Assembly: GCA_016124615.1 (NCBI GenBank)
Contig: WGNF01000004.1
Span: 62,001-126,000 of the forward strand
Direction of reading: 5' to 3'
Origin: Paracoccaceae bacterium
GTDB taxonomy: Bacteria; Pseudomonadota; Alphaproteobacteria; Rhodobacterales; Rhodobacteraceae
Length of the DNA: 64,000 bases
The notes beneath the pieces were generated by a model that worked only from the letters and a program-made list of their open reading frames with translations, was not told where the DNA came from and made no database searches. Both the position numbers and the translations under genes were made by a program. Shown in pieces: positions 16,503 through 24,225 of the stretch (position 1 is the first letter of the stretch; each line of letters opens with the position of its first letter).

Positions 16503-17639
16503 TCAATCAAGCGTGCGCCGGAACCGGCTGAGGGCGAGGAGCGCAAATACCACAACGAAGGCCGCTAGGGCGAGCAGCGTCGATCGCACATCCGCCACCC
16601 CGGCCCCCTTCAGCATCACCGCCCGCACCAACCGCAGGAAATGCGTCAGCGGCAGCACCTCGCCCAGCGCCTGCGCCCAGCCCGGCATTCCGCGATAGGG
16701 GAACATGAAGCCAGAGAGCAGGATCGACGGCAGAAAGAAGAAGAACGACAGCTGCATCGCCTGCATCTGCGAACGCGCCAAGGTGGAAATCGTATAGCCC
16801 AGCAGCACCAGCGCCATCACGAAGATCAGCACACCCGACAGCAAAAGCCAGAGCGCGCCGACGAAGGGCACACCGAACAACCCCTTGGCCGCGATCATGA
16901 TCACCGTCATCTGCACCGCGCCGACGGCGAGGAACGGCAGAACCTTGCCCAGCATGATCTCCAGCGGGCTGACCGGCATGGCCAGCAGATTCTCCATCGT
17001 GCCACGCTCGGTTTCCCGGGTCAGGCCCATCGCCGTCATCATCACCATCGTCATCTGCAGGATGGCGCCCAGCAGCCCCGGCACGATGTTGTACTGCGTG
17101 ATGCCCTCGGGGTTATAGAGCTTGTGGACCACCACGTTCAGCTGGCTTTGCTGCTGTTGCACCACTTCGGCGCCGTCGCCCTTCTCGAAGGCCAGCCCCT
17201 GCTGTGCCACCGTGCTGAGGGTGGATACCGCGCCCGAGGCTACCGAGGGGTCGGTGGAATCCGCCTCGATCAGGATCGTGGGCGTATCGCCACGATCCAC
17301 CCGGCGGTCGAAATCCGAGGGGATGGTGACGACGAAGGACACATCGCCCCGCGTCAGCAGCCGGTCGGCCTCTTCCGCGCTGACGTTGATTTCGGTGAAG
17401 TGGTAATAGCCCGTCAGCTCCAGCGCGGTGACGATGGCGCGGCTGTAGCGGTCCTGCGTCGGGGCCACCAGTGCTGCGGGCAGATGCTTGGGGTCGGTGT
17501 TGATCGCATAGCCGAACAGGATCAGCATCATGATCGGCACGCCCAGCATCATCGCAAAGGTGACGCGGTCGCGGCGCATCTGGATGCTTTCCTTCACCAG
17601 CATCGCCCAGAGCCGTCGCGGGGAAAGATAGCGGTTCAT
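16503..17639 (-). CDS. ABC-2 type exporter permease (YbhS/YbhR-like)
   Basis: A 378-residue permease with an N-terminal helix (about 28-48, ending LFGYAI), a large periplasmic domain with DRYSRAIVTALELTGYYHF, and five C-terminal helices from about residue 180. The family signature GLTRETERGTMENLLAMPVSP is present. The ATG overlaps the stop of the ATPase gene (ATGA). In E. coli the related ybiH-ybhGFSR operon encodes two permeases, YbhS and YbhR. Only one is here, so a homodimer is likely. Substrates in E. coli include cefoperazone and monovalent-cation/proton functions; substrates here are unknown. Confidence 0.87.
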   Translation of the reverse strand: MNRYLSPRRLWAMLVKESIQMRRDRVTFAMMLGVPIMMLILFGYAINTDPKHLPAALVAPTQDRYSRAIVTALELTGYYHFTEINVSAEEADRLLTRGDVSFVVTIPSDFDRRVDRGDTPTILIEADSTDPSVASGAVSTLSTVAQQGLAFEKGDGAEVVQQQQSQLNVVVHKLYNPEGITQYNIVPGLLGAILQMTMVMMTAMGLTRETERGTMENLLAMPVSPLEIMLGKVLPFLAVGAVQMTVIMIAAKGLFGVPFVGALWLLLSGVLIFVMALVLLGYTISTLARSQMQAMQLSFFFFLPSILLSGFMFPYRGMPGWAQALGEVLPLTHFLRLVRAVMLKGAGVADVRSTLLALAAFVVVFALLALSRFRRTLD

Positions 17640-18568
17640 GCCATGTTGTCCTGACCCTGGCTCATCAACTGGATGAACACATCCTCTAGGCTCGTCTCGG
17701 CAGCTTCGACCCTGGCCCCCGCCGCCTGTGCCACACGGCGGACCGAGGCTTCCAGCGCCCCCGCATCGCGGCCGACGACATGCAGCGTGGCACCGAAGGG
17801 GGCCACCTGATCCACCCCCGGCGCCGCCTTCAGCTTTTCGGCGATGGCGATCATGTCGGACCCGCCCAGCCCCTCGATCACGAAGGTGGTCAGCTTCGCC
17901 CCCGCCACCACCTGCGGAACCGTCCCCGTCGCCATCAGCTTGCCGTAGGAAATGTAGTTGATCCGGTGACAGCGTTCCGCCTCGTCCATGTAGTGGGTCG
18001 AGACCAGCACGGTGATGCCCTGCGCCGCCAGCCGGTGAATCTCGTCCCAGAACTCGCGCCGCGCCTTGGGGTCCACCCCGGCGGTCGGTTCATCCAGCAG
18101 CAACAGCTTGGGCTTGTGCATGGTGCAGGCCGCCAGCGCCAACCGCTGCTTCCAACCGCCCGAGAGGTTCCCCGCCAGTTGCCTTTGGCGCGAGGTCAGG
18201 CCCAGCTCCTCCAGCGTCTGCGCCACCACGTCGCGCGCGGGCGACAACCGGTAAAGCCCGGCGACGAAGTTCAGGTTCTCGACGATCGACAGATCCTCGT
18301 AAAAGCTGAACCGCTGGGTCATGTAGCCGACCTCGCGCTTGATCTTCAGCCCCTGGCGCAGCAGGTCGTAGCCCAGCACGGTGCCGCTGCCCGCGTCCGG
18401 CGTCAGCAGGCCGCACATCATGCGGATGGTCGTCGTCTTGCCCGACCCGTTCGGGCCCAGGAACCCCATGATCTCACCCGTCTCGACGGTGATCGAGACC
18501 TGGTCCACCACCGTCTTGTCGCCGTATCGCTTGACGAGGCCCTCGACCTCGATGGCGGGCGCCGTCAT
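17636..18568 (-). CDS. ABC exporter ATP-binding subunit (YbhF-like)
   Basis: A 310-residue cytoplasmic ATPase with Walker A GPNGSGKTT (about residues 39-47), signature NLSGGWKQRLALA and Walker B LLLLDEPTAGVD, followed by the switch histidine in LVSTHYMDE. A C-terminal extension of about 80 residues is typical of drug/ABC-2 exporters. It overlaps both neighbours by four bases, giving a tight CecR-HlyD-ATPase-permease operon. E. coli YbhF carries two ATPase modules; this has one, again implying a homodimer. Confidence 0.92.
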   Translation of the reverse strand: MTAPAIEVEGLVKRYGDKTVVDQVSITVETGEIMGFLGPNGSGKTTTIRMMCGLLTPDAGSGTVLGYDLLRQGLKIKREVGYMTQRFSFYEDLSIVENLNFVAGLYRLSPARDVVAQTLEELGLTSRQRQLAGNLSGGWKQRLALAACTMHKPKLLLLDEPTAGVDPKARREFWDEIHRLAAQGITVLVSTHYMDEAERCHRINYISYGKLMATGTVPQVVAGAKLTTFVIEGLGGSDMIAIAEKLKAAPGVDQVAPFGATLHVVGRDAGALEASVRRVAQAAGARVEAAETSLEDVFIQLMSQGQDNMA

Positions 18569-19518
18569 CCCCCGGCCCCCGGCAGCGCGACATCGACGAT
18601 CTGCCCCGGCTTCAGCTTGTCGGCGTCGGCATCCGGGCGCGCCTCGACCAGATAGACCAGCTTCTGGCGGTTTTCGAGCGAGTAGATCACCGGCGGCGTA
18701 AACTCCGGCGCGTCCGAAACATAGGTCACCGTGGCCGTCTCGCCATCACCGCAGCCGTCGCAATGCACGATCAGGCGCGAGCCGACATGGGTCTGCGACA
18801 CCGCATCCTCGGGCATGTAAAGCCGCAGCTTCACCGCGCCATCGGGCAGGAAGGTCAGCACCGGCACCTGCGGGCCACCCAGCTCGCCGGGGTTGCGCAG
18901 GATCTCGAACACCGTTCCGGCGTCGGGGGCAATCAGCGTGCGCTGCCCCAATTGCCAAGCCGCCGCATCGCGGGCCGCGCGGGCCTGCGACACCGCCGCC
19001 TCACCCGCCGCGATCTGGTCGTCGCGGGCGGGCAGTTTCGCCACCGCAAGGTTCGCAGCCGCCTGCGCCACCGCCGCCTGCGCCACGTCCAGCGCGGTGC
19101 GCGCCGCATCAAGGTCGGCTTGCGGAGAGATGCCGCGGTCGCTCAGGCTTTGCGATCGGTCCAGTTCCCGCTGGGCATTCGCCTCTTGCGCCTTGGCCGA
19201 GGCCAGTGCGGCCGCCAGCACCGCAATCTCTTCCGGGCGGCGGCCTTGCTTGAGGTCGGCCAACTGGCTTTCGGCCTGCGCAAGACCGGCATTGGCCTGC
19301 GCCAGCGCGAGGTCGGCGTCGCGATGTTCCATCCGCACCAGCACCGCGCCCGCCTCCACACGGTCACCCCGCGCCACTTGCAGCGTATCCACCCGCGCCG
19401 TGGCGACAGGGGCGACCAGATCATATTCGCCCTCGACATAGCCGGTCGCCAGCGGCAGGGGGGCCGTGCAACCGGAGAAGAAAGCACTGAGCAGCGGCAC
19501 GGTGCAGACCAGGCTCAT
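18565..19518 (-). CDS. HlyD/YbhG-like periplasmic adaptor, predicted lipoprotein
   Basis: A 317-residue adaptor protein. The start ATG 19518 overlaps the end of the TetR gene (ATGA). The N-terminus MSLVCTVPLLSAFFSGC carries a lipobox cysteine at residue 17, so it is probably lipid-anchored. It then has a biotinyl-lipoyl-like half (RVDTLQVARGDRVEAGAVLV) and a long coiled-coil hairpin (about 70-190, rich in Ala/Gln/Asp). The second lipoyl half and beta barrel follow (TLIAPDAGTVFEILRNPGEL). It should link the ABC permease to an outer-membrane channel, which is not encoded nearby. Confidence 0.88.
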   Translation of the reverse strand: MSLVCTVPLLSAFFSGCTAPLPLATGYVEGEYDLVAPVATARVDTLQVARGDRVEAGAVLVRMEHRDADLALAQANAGLAQAESQLADLKQGRRPEEIAVLAAALASAKAQEANAQRELDRSQSLSDRGISPQADLDAARTALDVAQAAVAQAAANLAVAKLPARDDQIAAGEAAVSQARAARDAAAWQLGQRTLIAPDAGTVFEILRNPGELGGPQVPVLTFLPDGAVKLRLYMPEDAVSQTHVGSRLIVHCDGCGDGETATVTYVSDAPEFTPPVIYSLENRQKLVYLVEARPDADADKLKPGQIVDVALPGAGG

Positions 19519-20171
19519 GGGGTCGTCCTTTCGGTGGCGGCCAGCGCCGCGTGAAGGTTGCGCACCAGCAGGTCGCCGATACGCCCGGCCGCGTCGGGCG
19601 AGATCGCATCCCATCCCATGCGGCGCAGGATCATCGGTTGGCCGATGCGGAAATAGATCACCTGCCCGATCATCGCGAAGACCGCGAGCCGGGTCGCCTC
19701 GCTTTCCGGATCGGTGCCGGTCGCCCGGCCCCAAAGCTGGCAAAGCATTCGGTGACGCTGCTCCATCATCCGGTGATAGATCGTGTCGGCCAGCGGCCCG
19801 TTCTCGGTGATCTCGCGCAGCACGAAGGCCGCCATGTCCTGCGCGGGCGCGGCAGAGGCCATGAAGCGGGCAACCTGCCGTATCACGCTCTCCAGCCGCT
19901 GCCGCGCGGCGTCGGGGGTTGTGGGCGGCGGCAGCGCGTCCAGCGCCATGACCTGCCCCATCTGCGCCGAGATCGCTTCGACACAGGCCAGCCGCAACCC
20001 CTCCTTGCCACCGAAGTGATAGGCGATGGCGGCGATGTTGGCCCCCGCATGCGCCGCAATCTCGCGGGTCGAGGCGGCGTCGTAGCCCTTGCGCCCGAAC
20101 AGGTGCAACGCGGCCTCGACCAGCGCGGCGCGGGTCGGGTTGCGGTCTGTGGCGCGGGACGTGTCGGGCAT
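19515..20171 (-). CDS. CecR-like TetR/DUF1956 transcriptional regulator
   Basis: A 218-residue TetR-family repressor. The N-terminal HTH is TREIAAHAGANIAAIAYHFGGKEGL (about residues 36-60), and the C-terminal ligand domain matches DUF1956 as in E. coli CecR (YbiH). The gene order regulator-HlyD-ATPase-permease equals ybiH-ybhGFS, which supports the family call. An imperfect palindrome, TCAATCGTTTGA, lies 33 bases upstream of its start, suggesting autoregulation of the whole operon. The ligand is unknown; in E. coli CecR influences cefoperazone and chloramphenicol sensitivity. Confidence 0.87.
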   Translation of the reverse strand: MPDTSRATDRNPTRAALVEAALHLFGRKGYDAASTREIAAHAGANIAAIAYHFGGKEGLRLACVEAISAQMGQVMALDALPPPTTPDAARQRLESVIRQVARFMASAAPAQDMAAFVLREITENGPLADTIYHRMMEQRHRMLCQLWGRATGTDPESEATRLAVFAMIGQVIYFRIGQPMILRRMGWDAISPDAAGRIGDLLVRNLHAALAATERTTP

Positions 20172-20203
20172 GGGGGGCTCCGGGGATACGGGGCGAGATT
20201 AAA

Positions 20204-20215
20204 TCAATCGTTTGA
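20204..20215. promoter_or_regulatory. Putative CecR operator
   Basis: TCAATCGTTTGA is a TCAA/TTGA inverted repeat with a central TCGT, in an AT-rich pocket (AAATCAATCGTTTGAAC) upstream of the TetR gene. Single sites of this form are usual for TetR-type autoregulation. Confidence 0.5.
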
Positions 20216-20615
20216 ACTGATCAACCCGCATCACAACTACGCGACACCGCGTGAACAGCGCCACCGCACGCCGATGCCCTGCCAGACCTCGGCCGGTTTC
20301 CGCCGGATGGCGGGGCGAAAACCGCCTATGGCGCGCCCACCTTCCCTCGCCGTCGCTGGGCCGGAAAAATGCAGGTCTCGGGCGAAGTTGCGTTGCAGGA
20401 AAGCACAGGTTGCCGAAAAATCAGGCGCCACCGTTTCGCCACATTGCTGCAAGTGCATCCCGCGTGCTATCGCCCCGTGGCACCGGCGCCGGTCGGGTCA
20501 AGCTATCGCATCATTGTCATATCCGCATGCCTGCCACGCATAACGGATCCGTAGCGAAGATGCGCGAAAAGTGATCTGTATCGGCGCAATTATCCATAGC
20601 GAATCATAACCTTCC
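20216..20615. other. Intergenic region upstream of opgG without a recognised gene
   Basis: About 400 bases with no supported coding frame. The left two thirds are GC-rich and unremarkable. The last 110 bases before opgG are clearly AT-richer (around 20500-20610), fitting a promoter and leader. A weak TTGTCA...CATAAC pair exists at 20514-20544, but its 19-base spacing is too wide to call. A reading frame at 20237-20458 (reverse strand) shows no protein-like pattern. Confidence 0.4.
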
Positions 20616-22238
20616 ATGCTGGATACCGCCCTGGCCCCTTCGAATCGCCTCTCGCGCCGTCGCGTCCTTGCGTCGCTGCCGCTGACAGCCATTCTTCTGG
20701 CCAGCACGGCGCTGCCGTTTGCGGCCCATGCCGACGAAACCGCGCCGCAACCCGCCGCGCCGCAACCGACCGCCGCGCCGCAGAAGTTTTCCTTCGACCA
20801 ACTGACTGAAGAGATGCGCACCAAGGCGCAGGCCGCCTATGCCGCGCCCGAGAAGGTGACCAGCTTCCTCGGCACGCTGAAATACGATGACTATCAGCGC
20901 ATTCAGTACGACCCCGACCGTGCCCGCTGGGATACCCCCGGCAGCTTCTTCCGGGTTGACGCGTTCCACCTTGGCTGGCTGTTCGACACGCCGGTGACGC
21001 TGGACGAAGTGATCGGTGGCATGGCGCAGGACTTCGTGTTCAGCACCGACGACTTCATCTACCACGGCGACCTTGCGGCCCGGGTGCCGAAGAACACCGC
21101 GCTACAGGGCGTCGCCGGGTTCCGGTTGCGCTACCCGCTGAACCGCGCCGACATCTTCGACGAACTGGTGGCCTTCATCGGCGCCTCGTATTTCCGCGCG
21201 CTTGGCGAGGGCAACACCTACGGGCTCAGCGCGCGCGGCCTCGCGATCAACACCGGCCTTTCGGGCACCGAAGAATTCCCGCGCTTCTCGGCCTTCTACC
21301 TCGAGCGGCCAGAGCCGGGTGCGCAGACCGTCACGATCAATGCCACGCTTGACAGCCCCAGCGTGACCGGTGCCTACCGCTTTGTCATCACGCCGGGCGA
21401 GAACACGGTGATGGAGGTTACCGCGCGGCTCTTCTTCCGTGCCCCCGTGCAGCAGCTTGGCATCGCGCCGCTGACCTCGATGTTCCTTTATTCCGACACC
21501 AACCGCGCGGGCTTCGACGACTACCGCCCGCAGGTCCATGATTCGGACGGCCTGCTGATCCGGCGCGCCGATGGCGACACGATGTGGCGCGCGCTGAACA
21601 ACCCGCCGCACCTTGGCAGTTCGCTGTTCGCGCTGACGACGCCGCAAAGCTTCGGGCTTTACCAGCGCAACCGCAACTTCGACGACTATCAGGATTCGGG
21701 CGCGCATTACGAAACCCGCCCCTCGGTCAGCGTCGAGCCGATCGGGGATTGGGGTCAGGGCGCGGTGCGTCTGGTCGAGATTCCGTCAGAGCTTGAGGTC
21801 AACGACAACATCGTCGCCTTCTGGATTCCCGCCGCCCCGGTGCAGGCCGGACAAGAGCTGGAATTCCGCTACCGGCTGTCCTGGGGCGATCTGCGCCCCG
21901 ATGGTCATGGCGAGCGGGCCTATGTCTTTGACACCCGCGCCGGGCATGGCGGCGTCTCGGGAACCAAGGCCGATCCGGGCACGCGCAAGTTCGTGATCGA
22001 CTACAAAGGCGGCATCCTCGGAAGAATGCCTGCGGATGCGACAGTTCAGCCCGTTGTCACCGTCTCCAATGGCAAGATCGTTACACAGACCTTGTTTAAA
22101 ATCATGGGAAGCGACATATGGCGACTCGTGATTGACGTCACTGCCGGAGACTCGGGTGTGGTCGAATTGACGGCTCACATTGCGGGCTACGGACGCAAGT
22201 TGACTGAAATCTGGCTCTATCAATGGATGAAGGACTGA
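20616..22238 (+). CDS. opgG: Glucan biosynthesis protein G (periplasmic)
   Basis: A 540-residue periplasmic protein needed for osmoregulated periplasmic glucan backbones. The N-terminus has a twin-arginine-type signal (LSRRRVLASLPLTAILLAS), with cleavage near AHA-DE. Hallmarks are YQRIQYDPDRARW, FRVDAFHLGWLFDTPV and a C-terminal beta domain ending IWLYQWMKD. The Tat signal is more typical of OpgD, but the operon position before opgI/opgH supports OpgG. Its TGA overlaps the start of the next small gene. Confidence 0.9.
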   Translation: MLDTALAPSNRLSRRRVLASLPLTAILLASTALPFAAHADETAPQPAAPQPTAAPQKFSFDQLTEEMRTKAQAAYAAPEKVTSFLGTLKYDDYQRIQYDPDRARWDTPGSFFRVDAFHLGWLFDTPVTLDEVIGGMAQDFVFSTDDFIYHGDLAARVPKNTALQGVAGFRLRYPLNRADIFDELVAFIGASYFRALGEGNTYGLSARGLAINTGLSGTEEFPRFSAFYLERPEPGAQTVTINATLDSPSVTGAYRFVITPGENTVMEVTARLFFRAPVQQLGIAPLTSMFLYSDTNRAGFDDYRPQVHDSDGLLIRRADGDTMWRALNNPPHLGSSLFALTTPQSFGLYQRNRNFDDYQDSGAHYETRPSVSVEPIGDWGQGAVRLVEIPSELEVNDNIVAFWIPAAPVQAGQELEFRYRLSWGDLRPDGHGERAYVFDTRAGHGGVSGTKADPGTRKFVIDYKGGILGRMPADATVQPVVTVSNGKIVTQTLFKIMGSDIWRLVIDVTAGDSGVVELTAHIAGYGRKLTEIWLYQWMKD

Positions 22239-22417
22239 TGCCCAAAGACCTCTCCTCGGTGACTGGCGACCAAGCCGACCTGGCGAACCGTCTGGGGGAA
22301 TTGCCGCATGCGCCGCTGGCCATGCCGCACCAGGTGCTTGAACATCCGATCGGGCTGCTTGCCCGGCTGCGTCCGTTGTGGGATGGCTTCGTCAGGACGC
22401 ACGTTTTCGGGAACTGA
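22238..22417 (+). CDS. opgI: Small OpgI-like protein between opgG and opgH
   Basis: A 59-codon frame whose ATG overlaps the opgG stop (TGATG) and whose end overlaps the opgH N-terminus in another frame. It contains LPHAPLAMPHQVLEHPIGLL and RLRPLWDGF. Rhodobacter sphaeroides has an opgG-opgI-opgH order in which OpgI has no known activity; this gene occupies the same slot. The segment HPIGLLARLRPLWDG loosely recalls the NPVGRFWDRLRG stretch before the first helix of E. coli OpgH, so OpgI might be a detached OpgH N-terminal piece. The symbol is assigned mainly on position. Confidence 0.55.
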   Translation: MPKDLSSVTGDQADLANRLGELPHAPLAMPHQVLEHPIGLLARLRPLWDGFVRTHVFGN

Positions 22418-24171
22418 CCTTGGACAAACCCGCGCAAGGCGATGCGGCGCTGGCGCGGCGCCGCTTCACGGCGCTGGCGCTAAGCCTGCTGCTCGCAACC
22501 GGGGCGGGGCTGCTGTTCCTGCAGTTCGGCCTCGCCGACGGCCTCGACATCATGGATATCGTGCGTTCCGTGCTGATCTTCGGGTCCACCTTCTGGCTGG
22601 CCTGGGGCGCGGTGCAGGGGCTTTGGGGCCTGATGTGGCGCAAGACCACCCCGGCACGCGCCGAGGGCGCCATCAGCGGGCGCACCGCCATCCTCGTGCC
22701 GGTCTATAACGAGGATCCGGTTGTCACCTTCGCCCGCGTCGCCGCGATGGATGCGTCGCTCGCCGCCCTGGGGATGACCGGGTCGTTCGACTTCGCGATC
22801 CTGTCGGATACCCGCAACGACCAGCTTGCCGCCGAAGAACGCCGCTGGTTCCGGCATCTGCTGGATGAACGCCACGGCGACGGCCGCATCTTCTACCGCC
22901 GCCGCGCGGTCAATACCGGCAAGAAGGCCGGCAACGTCGAGGATTTCTTTTCCCGTTCGGGGGCGGCCTACGATTACGCGCTGATCCTTGACGCCGACAG
23001 CCTGATGGAGGGCACGACCATCGTCGAGATGGTGCGGCGGATGGAGGCGGTGCCTGACATGGGCCTGTTGCAGACGCTGCCCAAGATCATCCGCGCCCGC
23101 TCGCGGTTCGGGCGGGCGCAGCAGTTTTCGGCCAGCTTCTTCTCGCCCATCTTCGCACGCGGGCTGACGCTGATGCAGGGTCGCACCGGGCCGTTCTGGG
23201 GGCATAACGCGCTGGTGCGGGTGCAGGCTTTCGCATCGTCCTGCGGGCTGCCCGCGCTGTCGGGCCAGCCGCCGTTCGGCGGCCACATCCTCAGCCACGA
23301 CTATGTCGAGGCGGCGCTGCTGGCCCGGGCGGGCTGGCTGGTGCGGCTCGATCCCGATCTGGAAGGGTCTTACGAGGAAGGCCCCGAGAACATCATCGAC
23401 TTCGCCAAGCGTGACCGGCGCTGGTGCCAGGGCAACCTGCAGCATTCGCGCCTGCTGATGGCGCCCGGCCTGATCCCGTGGAGCAGGTTCGTGTTCCTGC
23501 AAGGCATCCTTGCCTATCTGGCGCCGATCCTGTGGCTTCTGTTCATTCTGGCCAGCATCGTCGCCCCCCTGTTCGTGCCGCCGCCGGACTACTTCCCCGA
23601 GCCCTATCTGCTGTTCCCGGTGTTCCCCAGCAATCAGGCCTCGAAGGCGATCGGGCTGGCGATCGGGGTGTTCGGCCTTCTGCTACTGCCGAAGCTGATG
23701 ATCGCGATCGAGGCCGCCCTGACGGGCCGTGCCCGCCCCTTTGGCGGCGCCCTCATCGGTTTTGCCTCGACGCTCTGGGATCTGGTGATGTCCAGCGTCA
23801 TCGCGCCGGTCATGCTGATGTTCACCACGCGGTCGGTGTTTCAGGTGCTGATGCACCTCGACGCGGGCTGGCCGCCGAACAACCGCGGCGATGGCACACT
23901 GACGCTGCCCGAGGCCTGGGCGGCCGCGCGCTGGATCGTGCTGACCGGGGTGATCGGTCTGGCCGCAACCTGGTGGCTGGCGCCGGTGCTGGTGCTCTGG
24001 CTGCTGCCGGTGGCGCTGCCGATGATCCTGTCGCCGCTGCTCTTGGCCTGGACCTCGCGGCCGGGCTCGCGCTGCGTGCTGCGCACCGGAACCGAAGCGG
24101 TCACGCCGCCGGTCGTCGCGCGGCACGATGCGATCGTGGCCGACTGGCAGGCGATGGCGGCGACCGTCTGA
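22378..24171 (+). CDS. opgH: Membrane glucosyltransferase for periplasmic glucans
   Basis: A 597-residue family-2 glycosyltransferase that makes linear beta-1,2-glucan from UDP-glucose at the inner membrane. Two N-terminal helices (about 32-85) precede the GT domain, with VPVYNEDP, ILSDTRND, YALILDADS (DxD) and the KRDRRWCQGN (QRW-type) motif. Several C-terminal helices follow. It lacks the long cytoplasmic N-terminus of E. coli OpgH. The GTG at 22378 overlaps opgI by 40 bases; a TTG at 22420, three bases after the opgI stop, is an alternative coupled start. No opgC succinyltransferase follows. Confidence 0.88.
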   Translation: MGWLRQDARFRELTLDKPAQGDAALARRRFTALALSLLLATGAGLLFLQFGLADGLDIMDIVRSVLIFGSTFWLAWGAVQGLWGLMWRKTTPARAEGAISGRTAILVPVYNEDPVVTFARVAAMDASLAALGMTGSFDFAILSDTRNDQLAAEERRWFRHLLDERHGDGRIFYRRRAVNTGKKAGNVEDFFSRSGAAYDYALILDADSLMEGTTIVEMVRRMEAVPDMGLLQTLPKIIRARSRFGRAQQFSASFFSPIFARGLTLMQGRTGPFWGHNALVRVQAFASSCGLPALSGQPPFGGHILSHDYVEAALLARAGWLVRLDPDLEGSYEEGPENIIDFAKRDRRWCQGNLQHSRLLMAPGLIPWSRFVFLQGILAYLAPILWLLFILASIVAPLFVPPPDYFPEPYLLFPVFPSNQASKAIGLAIGVFGLLLLPKLMIAIEAALTGRARPFGGALIGFASTLWDLVMSSVIAPVMLMFTTRSVFQVLMHLDAGWPPNNRGDGTLTLPEAWAAARWIVLTGVIGLAATWWLAPVLVLWLLPVALPMILSPLLLAWTSRPGSRCVLRTGTEAVTPPVVARHDAIVADWQAMAATV

Positions 24172-24180
24172 GACGCAAAC

Positions 24181-24203
24181 GGGCGGACCCGAAGGCCCGC
24201 CCG
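24181..24203. terminator. Hairpin between convergent opgH and RND genes
   Basis: GGGCGGACC-CGAA-GGCCCGCCC forms a 9-bp stem with one mismatch and a CGAA tetraloop, 10 bases after the opgH stop and 23 before the RND stop. A bidirectional terminator is likely. Confidence 0.65.
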
Positions 24204-24225
24204 CTTACACATCCGGCCCCGCAGT

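Noticed and set aside
14772-16568. A 598-codon forward frame opposite the P-type ATPase
   Set aside because: Arg/His/Gln-rich shadow with no motifs. The reverse frame carries every P-type ATPase signature.
20237-20458. 73-codon reverse frame upstream of opgG
   Set aside because: No ribosome site, no protein-like pattern, and it lies in probable leader/promoter sequence.
22238-24171. opgI and opgH as one gene split by a frameshift
   Set aside because: The same opgG-opgI-opgH order is described in Rhodobacter sphaeroides, and coupled starts exist for both, so separate genes are the simpler reading. The idea is kept only as a possible evolutionary origin.
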